Shown: positions 1 to 6,401 of the stretch, piece by piece
Numbering within the stretch: the first letter of the stretch is position 1
Layout: every line of letters begins with the position of its first letter
Origin: Candidatus Troglogloeales bacterium
Lineage (GTDB): Bacteria; Nitrospirota; Nitrospiria; SBBL01; SBBT01
Direction: 5' to 3'
NCBI GenBank assembly: GCA_005239595.1
Contig: SBBT01000198.1
Span: 1 to 7,118, forward strand
DNA: 7,118 bases
Made by a program: the position numbers and the translations under genes
The notes under the pieces: model-generated
Database searches by the model: none
What the model saw: the letters and a program-made list of their open reading frames with translations, nothing else
Told to the model about the DNA's origin: nothing

Positions 1-128
1 GTTATGACGGAAATAATATCGACGACAGAAGATCCTTCAGAAAAATAGTAGACCTCCGTCTGTTTGAAATGGCCGGCGGTCATCTTTTTAAAGTCTTCTC
101 CCCCTAACATATATTCAACACGTCTCAT
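1..128 (-). CDS. 5' end of an unidentified protein, possibly CBS-domain-like (partial)
   Basis: An open frame starts at the ATG at 128 and runs off the left edge after 42 codons. AAGGA lies about 10 bases before the ATG, and the gap from the tetrahaem cytochrome stop is 44 bases, so it may be the next gene of the operon. The visible protein is soluble in character, without signal peptide, membrane helix or haem site. The stretch KKMTAGHFKQ followed by VYYFSEGSSVVDIISVI resembles the first strand and helix of a CBS domain (MTxxVxxVxxxxSVxxAxxLM type), which would suggest a cytoplasmic sensing or regulatory protein. That match is by eye from a short segment and is weak. ATGs at 110 and 83 are alternative starts. 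No function is assigned. Confidence 0.5.
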   Translation of the reverse strand, partial: MRRVEYMLGGEDFKKMTAGHFKQTEVYYFSEGSSVVDIISVI

Positions 129-172
129 AATGCACCGATCCTTTCTTAAGAAAAATAAAAACTCCCCGCTAC

Positions 173-1093
173 CTATCGGTATTGGGAATAATCTTCATGG
201 CTGATCAGCTTGGGAAGATATCCTCTTGGAATACGCTCCACTTTAGAATCCCTCAAGGACATCACAAAGACCGTAAGCGCCCTCGCCTCGTCATCGCTTA
301 AACCCCAATTTGGCATAATAGTCGGCGGAGTGCGGTCTTTTGGATTAGGGGCATCCGGTGTCCCAGGGACAATTTTTTTCGGATCTTTAAAATGCTCATA
401 CTCCCAAACCCGTGTTAGATGATCCTTCGATTCAACACGGGAAAAATCATGAACCAGATAGAAAGCAAGCTCTGTTTTGCTCCCCATCGAGGAGAGCTCA
501 GGGGCAAGTGTGGCATTGGTCCCAAGCTGCTTAATCGCATGGCATGCCCCACAACCTAACTCTGACACCAATTGTTTCCCCTGCATTAATTCCTTTGTCT
601 CCGGCCAATAAACATCTGGGGAATAGAGTTCATAATGGCATTTGGTACAGGCCGTCTGAACATAAGGCCCCGTCAAAAGCTGTCTGTCAAGATGGTGCAC
701 CACACCGTGCGTCTTTTCTACCGTCAGTGCCTGCCCATCCCCTTCATGACAGACGGTACACCCAAACTTCTCAAATGGGTGCTTTGAGATATACCCGCTT
801 TTCGCAAAAGAAGGATGGGATTTGTACGGCTGCGGCTCATTTTCAAATTTTGGATTATCAATCCCAGCATGACAGGTCGTACATCGATCGATCCTATTCA
901 AATCTTTATCCCAGACCTGTTTCACCGAAAGCGAAGAATGCGCCAGGGCGGGGTCACCCAGTTTTTCAGCTAACTTTTGATAATAAACCTTTTGGTAATT
1001 CTTCCACTCCGGGTTCGCATCTCTATAGGCAAATATGCCAACTTGAACAAAAACGGCCACGCTTGTAAATGCAAAGAAAAAATGTCTAAACAT
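173..1093 (-). CDS. Tetrahaem membrane-anchored cytochrome c
   Basis: This 306-residue protein probably takes the place of cytochrome c1/f or extends the electron wire from the Rieske protein. An N-terminal helix (about 5-23, no clear cleavage site) serves as signal anchor. Four haem sites follow: CTTCH 71-75, CTVCH 112-116, CTKCH 149-153 and CGACH 181-185. Histidines in SHPSF (93), KHPFEKFG (105), KTHG (129) and VHH (133-134) are candidate distal ligands for the first three haems. Met260 (TIMPNW) is the likely ligand of the last, whose domain (about 165-285) resembles a normal monohaem cytochrome c. The arrangement suggests an N-terminal triple-haem, bis-His module joined to a class I domain. 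The ATG at 1093 comes 8 bases after the small gene's stop, with only a weak AGG before it. The haem count is read directly; the ligand assignments are inferred. Confidence 0.93.
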   Translation of the reverse strand: MFRHFFFAFTSVAVFVQVGIFAYRDANPEWKNYQKVYYQKLAEKLGDPALAHSSLSVKQVWDKDLNRIDRCTTCHAGIDNPKFENEPQPYKSHPSFAKSGYISKHPFEKFGCTVCHEGDGQALTVEKTHGVVHHLDRQLLTGPYVQTACTKCHYELYSPDVYWPETKELMQGKQLVSELGCGACHAIKQLGTNATLAPELSSMGSKTELAFYLVHDFSRVESKDHLTRVWEYEHFKDPKKIVPGTPDAPNPKDRTPPTIMPNWGLSDDEARALTVFVMSLRDSKVERIPRGYLPKLISHEDYSQYR

Positions 1094-1101
1094 AGGCCGA
1101 C

Positions 1102-1245
1102 CTATTTCTTTAGTCTTTCCCTTTTAAACGATCGCTCCAGACAGGTCGTAAACGCAACAACAACGACCGTCAGAAGAAATGTCCCTACAACGAAAAATAT
1201 CCCAATTCCTAATCTATAAGGATACCCCCAAATGTCTCCAAACAT
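1102..1245 (-). CDS. Small single-helix membrane protein (47 aa) of the cytochrome bc operon
   Basis: This short gene fills the gap between subunit IV and the tetrahaem cytochrome. It encodes 47 residues beginning MFGDIWGYPYRLG. One hydrophobic helix (about 12-35, rich in Val, Phe and Ile) is followed by a strongly basic tail (ERSFKRERLKK), which suggests the N-terminus outside and the C-terminus in the cytoplasm. A single cysteine, Cys35, sits at the cytoplasmic end of the helix. A perfect AGGAGG lies six bases before its ATG. Only 10 bases separate it from subunit IV and 8 from the next gene. Size and topology recall the small peripheral helices of b6f (PetG, PetL, PetM, PetN) or CcoQ of cbb3 oxidases, but I see no motif that identifies one of these. 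A structural or assembly role in the complex is inferred. Confidence 0.82.
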   Translation of the reverse strand: MFGDIWGYPYRLGIGIFFVVGTFLLTVVVVAFTTCLERSFKRERLKK

Positions 1246-1251
1246 AAGAAA

Positions 1252-1257
1252 CCTCCT
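1252..1257 (-). promoter_or_regulatory. Strong ribosome binding site of the 47-residue gene
   Basis: On the minus strand this reads AGGAGG, six bases before the ATG at 1245, a near-ideal Shine-Dalgarno arrangement. Its first two bases are also the last two of the subunit IV TAG stop. It is the strongest such site seen in the window and the main support for the small gene being real. Confidence 0.85.
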
Positions 1258-2122
1258 ATATCTTAAACCAAGGGGTCACTAATACATATTTAATATCTGC
1301 GATCAATCTCAGAAATATTTTTAAGGGAACGCCTAACATGGAAAGGAAGAAAAACATGGTGAGGTTGTAGCGAATAAAACCAAGTTTTCTATAAAAATCT
1401 CTCAAGAAAAGGAATGGAATTGTAAAACCAACAAGATAATATCCGACAAAAAGTACCAACGTCAGGAGATTTGCCACGCTGAACCCATACCGGCCAACCG
1501 AGAGAATAGGGGCATCGCTCAATCCAAACAGATTTTGGATGATCACTTCTAAATCTACCAGTGTCACCGCTGAAGCCGGCTTATGGAGCGACCAGTCGTC
1601 CCAAGGCCAATACCATTGCCAATCGAGCCCCCGAAACCATACCCCAATTACAATTAATATATACCAGAGGGCCAGCCCAAAACTAAATCCCCAGACAGCG
1701 AATTTTCGCTCCGAATAGGTATAGTAGCCTTTTCCACGCGGGTTGATATCAACATACGGAATAATAATCAGCCCGAAAATAATCAGGGTTGGGAGAACCA
1801 CGCCGGCCAACCAGGGATCAAAAAAGACCAACAATTCCTGAAGTCCCAGAAAATACCACGGGGCCTTCGTTGGGTTTGGCGTGGTATCCGCGCTCGCCGC
1901 CTCTTCAAGAGGAGCTGGGGAAACAAGCGATAGAAACAAAAGAATGCTCAGTGAAAAAAGCATCGAGATCAGCTCGATATAGACCAAATTGGGCCAAACA
2001 AGGACGGTATCTTCCGGCCCCATGTTTTCAGACGCGGATCGCTTGACCAATCTTGAAAAGCCGTCTGACTTCTCCGGGCTTCTCTTTTTATCCATCATCA
2101 ACGATGCACCCTTCTCCATCAT
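1256..2122 (-). CDS. Enlarged subunit IV-type cytochrome b C-terminal protein
   Basis: This is the C-terminal half of the split cytochrome b; it completes the quinol-oxidation pocket. From the ATG at 2122 it has 288 residues, against about 160 for plastid subunit IV. Helices, counted from 2122, lie near 47-67 (NLVYIELISM onward), 100-125, 143-163, 217-240 and 251-271, so the family's three are joined by about two more. The Qo loop reads PTKAPWYFLGLQELL, where the classical PEWY is replaced by APWY and the catalytic Glu is absent. The frame is open back to 2206, but starts there lie inside cytochrome b. The ATG at 2122 has AGGA five bases upstream and begins after the cytochrome b stop, so I prefer it; ATGs at 2119 and 2098 are alternatives. 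A Lys/Arg-rich cytoplasmic N-terminus precedes the first helix. The stop overlaps the ribosome binding site of the next small gene. Confidence 0.93.
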   Translation of the reverse strand: MMEKGASLMMDKKRSPEKSDGFSRLVKRSASENMGPEDTVLVWPNLVYIELISMLFSLSILLFLSLVSPAPLEEAASADTTPNPTKAPWYFLGLQELLVFFDPWLAGVVLPTLIIFGLIIIPYVDINPRGKGYYTYSERKFAVWGFSFGLALWYILIVIGVWFRGLDWQWYWPWDDWSLHKPASAVTLVDLEVIIQNLFGLSDAPILSVGRYGFSVANLLTLVLFVGYYLVGFTIPFLFLRDFYRKLGFIRYNLTMFFFLSMLGVPLKIFLRLIADIKYVLVTPWFKI

Positions 2123-2138
2123 TTCTTTCCTATTCTTG

Positions 2139-2909
2139 TTAAAGCGGTCCTGAAAACCCATCCTTTCGGATGCGCCAAAAATGAACCGCCATAAAAACAG
2201 CCGCAATCAGTGGCAAACCCAGACAATGCAGCACATAAAATCTAAGCAGCGTGCTCTGGCCGACCATTGTCCCGCCTAACAGGACATAGGCCACATCATT
2301 CTCAACGGTAAAACCAAGCTCAGGCCCAAAGGGACCAGCATTCCCGATAATGGGTGTCGCCTCACCCATCTTGCTTCCAACCGTTACCGCCCAAAGGGCA
2401 AGCTGATCCCAAGGAAGAAGGTAGCCGGTCCAACTCAACAACAGGGTCGACACCAATAAAATAACGCCGACAACCCAATTAAACTCCCGTGGGGGCTTAT
2501 AAGAACCGGTCAAAAATACCCGCGTCATATGCAGCCAGACAGACAAAACCATCGCGTGCGCAGACCAACGATGCAGATTCCTAAACAGACCGCCAAAATA
2601 AATCACGGTTCCAAGATCTTTAATGTCGTTATAGGCTCGCCGCGTATCAGGCACATAATAAAACATCAGAAAAACGCCGGTAATCGAAAGGAGAATAAAG
2701 AAGAAGAAGGTCAATCCTCCCAGACACCAGGTAAATTTTATCTTAAGTGCCCCTCGACGAACACGAACGGGATGGAGATGAAGAATGACGTTGCTGAACA
2801 TTACCAGCGCCCGATTGGCATCGGTATCGGGATATCCGTGCCGAAAAACCGATTTATAGACCTGATTCTGTGTCAGGAGACTTCGGATCTGATCAATTAA
2901 TTTTCTCAT
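2139..2909 (-). CDS. Cytochrome b6-type subunit (N-terminal half of a split cytochrome b)
   Basis: This is the dihaem membrane core that moves electrons across the membrane from the Qo to the Qi site. Its 256 residues hold four helices (about 58-85, 110-135, 144-164 and 222-247). Helix B carries His113 and His127, and helix D His228 and His243, the ligands of haems bL and bH. The 15-residue step in helix D (14 residues between the histidines) is the b6f-type spacing. The protein ends FSGPL, as plastid cytochrome b6 does. Cys62 in WCLGG aligns with Cys35 of cytochrome b6 (YCLGG), the covalent anchor of haem ci, so an extra haem near the Qi site is predicted. PWDQ at 166-169 is the usual motif after helix C. 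AAGGA precedes the ATG by about 5 bases. Subunit IV follows after a 16-base gap if it starts at 2122. Confidence 0.96.
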   Translation of the reverse strand: MRKLIDQIRSLLTQNQVYKSVFRHGYPDTDANRALVMFSNVILHLHPVRVRRGALKIKFTWCLGGLTFFFFILLSITGVFLMFYYVPDTRRAYNDIKDLGTVIYFGGLFRNLHRWSAHAMVLSVWLHMTRVFLTGSYKPPREFNWVVGVILLVSTLLLSWTGYLLPWDQLALWAVTVGSKMGEATPIIGNAGPFGPELGFTVENDVAYVLLGGTMVGQSTLLRFYVLHCLGLPLIAAVFMAVHFWRIRKDGFSGPL

Positions 2910-2918
2910 CGCTTCCTT

Positions 2919-2950
2919 ATGTCTTATAGCTTAATGTCTTATAGCTTAAT
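2919..2950. repeat. Tandem duplication of a 15-base unit across the Rieske stop codon
   Basis: Two exact copies of atgtcttatagctta lie at 2919-2933 and 2934-2948, and two more bases of a third copy follow. On the coding strand the unit reads ATTAAGCTATAAGAC. Because 15 is a multiple of three, the duplication repeats the C-terminal Ile-Lys-Leu-stop in frame: the first TAA (2941-2939) ends the Rieske protein and a second in-frame TAA follows five codons later. It also lengthens the Rieske to cytochrome b gap. It looks like a simple replication-slippage event. Confidence 0.95.
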
Positions 2951-3499
2951 AAAAAAAGGTGGAACCTCTCGGCTCCTCTCATCCACCATCAGGCCCTCCG
3001 GCGTTCCTTTCGGATCGGGATCCTGCCGCTGCGTAAAATTCACAACAATCTGGCCATCTACCGAATCAAGCGAAACGCCCGCCCGCCATAAAGTTCGCGG
3101 GGCCGGTCCTCCAACCACGTTGCCCATCATATCATAAATACTCCCATGGCACGGACAGCGGAAACGTCCCTGGTCTTGAAACCAATTCGGGGTGCATCCC
3201 AGATGCCGGCAAATCGCGACCATGACATAGAGACCTCGCTCATTTCGAACAACCCATATCTGCCGCTCTTTTTTTAACTTGTTATCCACCCCCACACCAT
3301 AGTCTTCCGGCTTTCCGATTTTAAAAATCGTCGGCGGCTCATATCGAATGGTCGGCACCATATAGCGGAGGGTTGCAGCCCCAGTACCGGCCAGCGTCGC
3401 TGTTACACCGCCCCATCCAATGCCTAGACCAAGCATCGTCAGAAACCGTCTTCGGCTGACATCCTGTGGATTCTCCTTGCCGCCCCCTGTCGGGTTCAT
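2939..3499 (-). CDS. Rieske [2Fe-2S] iron-sulfur protein of a cytochrome bc/b6f complex
   Basis: This subunit accepts the first electron of quinol at the outer (Qo) site and passes it to the c-type cytochromes. The protein has 186 residues. A Tat-type signal, SRRRFL at 15-20, leads into a helix (about 21-45) that probably remains as the anchor. Cluster box 1 is CRHLGC (Cys97, His99, Cys102) and box 2 is CPCHGSIYD (Cys115, Cys117, His118). Cys97, His99, Cys115 and His118 are the expected ligands, and Cys102-Cys117 the disulfide. Ser120 and Tyr122 sit where hydrogen bonds raise the cluster potential in characterised Rieske proteins. GGPAPR at 130-135 is the conserved proline loop. A tail of about 30 residues follows the fold. 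GGGAGG lies 8 bases before the ATG. The stop codon lies inside a 15-base tandem duplication. Confidence 0.97.
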   Translation of the reverse strand: MNPTGGGKENPQDVSRRRFLTMLGLGIGWGGVTATLAGTGAATLRYMVPTIRYEPPTIFKIGKPEDYGVGVDNKLKKERQIWVVRNERGLYVMVAICRHLGCTPNWFQDQGRFRCPCHGSIYDMMGNVVGGPAPRTLWRAGVSLDSVDGQIVVNFTQRQDPDPKGTPEGLMVDERSREVPPFFIKL

Positions 3500-3966
3500 T
3501 GCTTAACCTCCCGTCTCTTTTTCTTCAAGCTTCCTTTCACCGCTCTTTTTTTGATCAGCATAAAATACCCTACCATACCGATGAACAACGCCGTCACGCC
3601 TCCATAAACCCATCTTACATCAGACGGCTTATTCCCAAAAAAAACTTCTCCATAACGACTGCTAACCGTATCTTCCGGATCAAAGGCTAAAACCACCTTT
3701 TTCGTTTCATTTTCAGAAGTTACAATAATGACATCTCCCAGATTCTCACTATGCAGGTGAAAAAGGGCTTCAAAGTACCCATCCCGACCGGTAACCTTAC
3801 GAAACTTTTGTCCCGATTTATGTTCGAGTAAGACAACCACTCCCTCTCTTGGGTTCCCATCTCCATCCCTCACATATCCGAATACGGAAAATCGGTGATC
3901 TGGAAGGTGTGTCGCAAATACGACTGTCGCATCCATCAAAAGGAACAGAAGGATGAGGATGCGCAC
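3496..3966 (-). CDS. Membrane-anchored carboxypeptidase-regulatory/transthyretin-like domain protein
   Basis: This small protein (156 residues) has no haem site. It starts with GTG directly after the TAA of the dihaem cytochrome gene; the purine run AGGAGAGAGGGGGG just upstream can serve as ribosome binding site. A signal peptide (about 1-18, ending VVFA) precedes a beta-rich domain (about 26-98). The pattern VFGYVRDGDGNPREGVVVLL, then GRDGYFEA, is typical of carboxypeptidase regulatory-like or transthyretin-fold domains. A membrane helix follows at about 117-139, then a very basic cytoplasmic tail (KKRAVKGSLKKKRREVK). The stop overlaps the Rieske start as ATGA, placing it firmly in the operon. 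It could be an accessory or assembly subunit that docks the periplasmic cytochromes; that is inference. No enzymatic residues are seen. Confidence 0.75.
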   Translation of the reverse strand: MRILILLFLLMDATVVFATHLPDHRFSVFGYVRDGDGNPREGVVVLLEHKSGQKFRKVTGRDGYFEALFHLHSENLGDVIIVTSENETKKVVLAFDPEDTVSSRYGEVFFGNKPSDVRWVYGGVTALFIGMVGYFMLIKKRAVKGSLKKKRREVKQ

Positions 3967-4764
3967 TTATGGCCGCCCCCCTCTCTCCTCCGGAGGCCCT
4001 TCTGGCGCAGCCTGTAACGTGCCAAGATAAAATGTAATCGCCAAGGCATCCCGATCTCTCAACTGAAAGTTCGGCATCTTTGTCTCAGGTTTGATCGCCT
4101 GTGGATTCTTAATCCACTTGTAGATATAATCCTGCCGCAATCTTAGACCTGCACGACTTAAAGACGGCCCAACCGTCCCTCCCGTTCCATCCACGGAGTG
4201 GCAAGAGCTACAACCGTATTTCTCTTCAAAGAGACGCTTCCCGATGCGAGCCATGCGACCCTTCACCTCTTCAGAAGCAACCGGCTGTCCATCATCCCCG
4301 ATCTCCTCCGGAACGTCTAATGACACCTTTAAAAGACGCGGGAATTTTGGACGGTCAGACTTGGCATCGGCAGGCAGAACAACATCCGGCATCTTGTTCT
4401 TATGAAGGGTCCTCAAATGGGCCACCAGAGACCAAATTTCTTTCTCGGACAAGACTGCGCCAAACGGCGGCATAAAGGGAGATTTACTAATTCCAGCTCC
4501 ACCTTTCGCAATCGCCTCAAATAGTTCCTCATTGGTCCGGCTCGCCATGTAGGCCTCATTTCCATCGGTATGGTCCCGCGGCTTCGGATCAAGATTCACT
4601 GCGTTGAAGCCATTGCCATCCCCCTTCATTCCATGACAGTGGGTGCAGTAATGGGAATAGAGCTTCTTCCCCTCTTTCGCAAGGGGATTTCCCAGGAACA
4701 ACCCCCCTACAAGAACCCCAATCACAACAAGTCCAATAACCCCAAAAATAATCCCCTTCTTCAT
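3967..4764 (-). CDS. Dihaem cytochrome c with N-terminal membrane anchor
   Basis: This 265-residue protein probably passes electrons from the Rieske protein, or another haem of the complex, to downstream acceptors. An N-terminal helix (about 5-24) has no clear cleavage site and is probably an anchor. The first haem domain has CTHCH at 40-44 and a likely distal Met98 (PFMPPFG). The second has CSSCH at 185-189 and a likely distal Met230 (TKMPNF). Domain 1 shares the GxGxxAxxLDPxPRD pattern with the first domain of the upstream gene, so the two are probably related by duplication. Its ATG overlaps the upstream TGA as ATGA. Its own TAA is followed at once, in the same frame, by the GTG of the next gene. 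The family call is firm; whether it is a fixed subunit of the complex is inferred from gene order. Confidence 0.9.
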   Translation of the reverse strand: MKKGIIFGVIGLVVIGVLVGGLFLGNPLAKEGKKLYSHYCTHCHGMKGDGNGFNAVNLDPKPRDHTDGNEAYMASRTNEELFEAIAKGGAGISKSPFMPPFGAVLSEKEIWSLVAHLRTLHKNKMPDVVLPADAKSDRPKFPRLLKVSLDVPEEIGDDGQPVASEEVKGRMARIGKRLFEEKYGCSSCHSVDGTGGTVGPSLSRAGLRLRQDYIYKWIKNPQAIKPETKMPNFQLRDRDALAITFYLGTLQAAPEGPPEERGGRP

Positions 4765-6401
4765 TTTGATCTCGCCCTACGAATCAAATAAAATTCCAAT
4801 CCTACGGCAAAAAGGGCCCATCCAATTGAGTAGACATAGACATTCGTCGGCGTCTTTTTCTCAATCAAGATGTAATACCAGGATGAGATAGACCGACGAA
4901 GACCGACTTCTCCATTGGAACCATCCCACGCATGGAACGAAACGGGGATAAAGGCCCCCGGCGTGATAGGCGTCACATTATTCGGCTCATCCGAGGCCAA
5001 TGGGCGCTTCATGACCACACGCCACCGCCCATTATTAAAAACACCCCTCCCCATTACATTCTGTGTCTTGGCTAGCTTTACGGGAGATTTTGGCCCCGTC
5101 CCAATCACAACCTCAACAGGGGTAGTCTTCGCCGCATCCTCATTCCAATCGGCCTTCCAATGCCATAAATTTACAGGCTTCCCAGATTGCCCCATAATAA
5201 AGTGCGGCAATTCAGGGCTGTCTGGTATTTTCACCGCCATTTGAATGGCAACACCATCTCTATAGGGACCCTGGGGGCGATTCTCCGCAGGATACAACAC
5301 CGGATAGGTCTCATAGGCATTTGCCTTTTTCTTGGGAGTTTCAGGAGGATCTTCATGCATGGTATTTTTAGATCGGTCATTCCACTCCAGATGAAATCCA
5401 ATCTCTTTATCGTTATAAACCGTCCGAACAGTCATTAAGTCAACCGATTGGGTCTGGGTCCGTGGCGGAAACGTCACTTGTCCGCTCATCGGGATGTCCG
5501 AATAATCGACCGTGTTCCATATCGGATCATCGGGATTCAGAGGAATTTCTCCATTTAATGGTTTTGGCTTTAATACCACATCTTTAAACTCTTTTAAGTT
5601 TTTTTGAATTGACCTCACATAATGAGCCACATTCCAACGCTCTTCTTCGGTCAGCTTATCTTCAAACGAGGGCATACCGGAAAAGAAAATTCCCGTCGTG
5701 ATCCGCGTAAAAATGTGCCTTGGTTCGTTTCCGCCCTTAAACAGCCACGACTTGGTCAGATCCCTGGGAAGAACTGGGTTTCCCATTTTGTCACGAAGGG
5801 TCGGCCCAAGAGGTCCATCTCCACGTCCTTCCTGGCCATGGCAGACAAAGCAGGCCGCTTTTCCATGGAAGATTTCATCCCCCTTTTTGATACTCTCCGG
5901 AGTGATGGGAGGTTCAGCTCCAACGGTAATCGGCTTCCCCTCCTTTCCAGGCGCTAAACGCTCAGAAAAAGTCCGCTCATAGAGAATCACCTGCCATCGT
6001 TCTTCTTCATTCAAAAGGGCCTTCCAGGACGGCATCGCCGTGCCGGGAACGCCGCGCGTCACAATTCTGAAATGATCCTCCAGCGTCGGAGGTTCATCCC
6101 CAATCGTCGTCTTTAGTTTGAACATCCCTAACGTGAAATCTCTTGGACGCGGATCCAAAAAGACAGCCGCCGCGCCATCGCTCGCCCCCTTCTCACCATG
6201 ACAGGGAAGGCACCGCTGGGTATAGATTTTCTTGCCCGCGGCAACATTCTCCGGCGTCGGCTCCAATCGTTTCGTGGAAGGCTCCTCGGGAACAAAGGGA
6301 AGCGACTCTTGCGCAAAAAGCAATCGGGGAATCGCAAGGGTTACAATCAGCAGAACAATCTTCATGACAGACATTACCTTCTTCTCCAAATTAAAAACCA
6401 T
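4761..6401 (-). CDS. Dihaem cytochrome c fused to an ethylbenzene-dehydrogenase/NxrC-like haem-binding domain
   Basis: This is a three-domain periplasmic electron carrier of 546 residues. A signal peptide ends near Ala30 (LLFA, then Q). Cytochrome domain 1 has CLPCH at 64-68 and probable ligand Met123 (TAMPSW). Domain 2 has CFVCH at 184-188 and probable ligand Met243 (SGMPSF). Residues of about 295-515 resemble the EB_dh domain, the haem b gamma subunit of type II DMSO-reductase-family enzymes such as EbdC and candidate NxrC proteins. That family uses Met and Lys haem ligands; Met403 (FIMG) and Lys465 (MKRPLA) are candidates only. A C-terminal helix (about 520-540) ends in RRARSK, which suggests a cytoplasmic tail. 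The ATG at 6401 overlaps the previous stop. ATGs at 6374 and 6365 give a more normal signal peptide, and a GGAGAAGAAGG stretch precedes 6374. No molybdenum catalytic subunit is present in the window, so this is more likely an electron relay than an enzyme subunit. Confidence 0.85.
   Translation of the reverse strand: MVFNLEKKVMSVMKIVLLIVTLAIPRLLFAQESLPFVPEEPSTKRLEPTPENVAAGKKIYTQRCLPCHGEKGASDGAAAVFLDPRPRDFTLGMFKLKTTIGDEPPTLEDHFRIVTRGVPGTAMPSWKALLNEEERWQVILYERTFSERLAPGKEGKPITVGAEPPITPESIKKGDEIFHGKAACFVCHGQEGRGDGPLGPTLRDKMGNPVLPRDLTKSWLFKGGNEPRHIFTRITTGIFFSGMPSFEDKLTEEERWNVAHYVRSIQKNLKEFKDVVLKPKPLNGEIPLNPDDPIWNTVDYSDIPMSGQVTFPPRTQTQSVDLMTVRTVYNDKEIGFHLEWNDRSKNTMHEDPPETPKKKANAYETYPVLYPAENRPQGPYRDGVAIQMAVKIPDSPELPHFIMGQSGKPVNLWHWKADWNEDAAKTTPVEVVIGTGPKSPVKLAKTQNVMGRGVFNNGRWRVVMKRPLASDEPNNVTPITPGAFIPVSFHAWDGSNGEVGLRRSISSWYYILIEKKTPTNVYVYSIGWALFAVGLEFYLIRRARSK

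Noticed and set aside
129..172. Possible terminator or hairpin between the tetrahaem cytochrome and the last gene: palindrome tttcttaagaaa at 142-153 and arms accgat/atcggt at 134-139 and 175-180.
   Set aside because: The palindrome is AT-rich with no loop, the outer arms are only six bases with a long loop, and no U-run follows a GC-rich stem. Read-through into the next gene is more likely.
544..1068. A 174-codon open frame on the plus strand.
   Set aside because: It lies fully antisense to the tetrahaem cytochrome, has no ribosome binding site or recognisable domain, and its composition is that of a shadow frame.
2123..2206. N-terminal extension of subunit IV to the ATG at 2206.
   Set aside because: It would overlap the conserved C-terminus of cytochrome b by 68 bases without a good ribosome binding site; the ATG at 2122 has one and lies after the stop.
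4915..5957. Several plus-strand open frames of 80 to 111 codons.
   Set aside because: All are antisense to the well-supported cytochrome/EB_dh gene and show no domain or start signal.
6128..6337. An alternative minus-strand frame of 69 codons inside the EB_dh fusion gene.
   Set aside because: It is an Arg-rich frame-shifted shadow of a clear haem domain; the main frame is intact.
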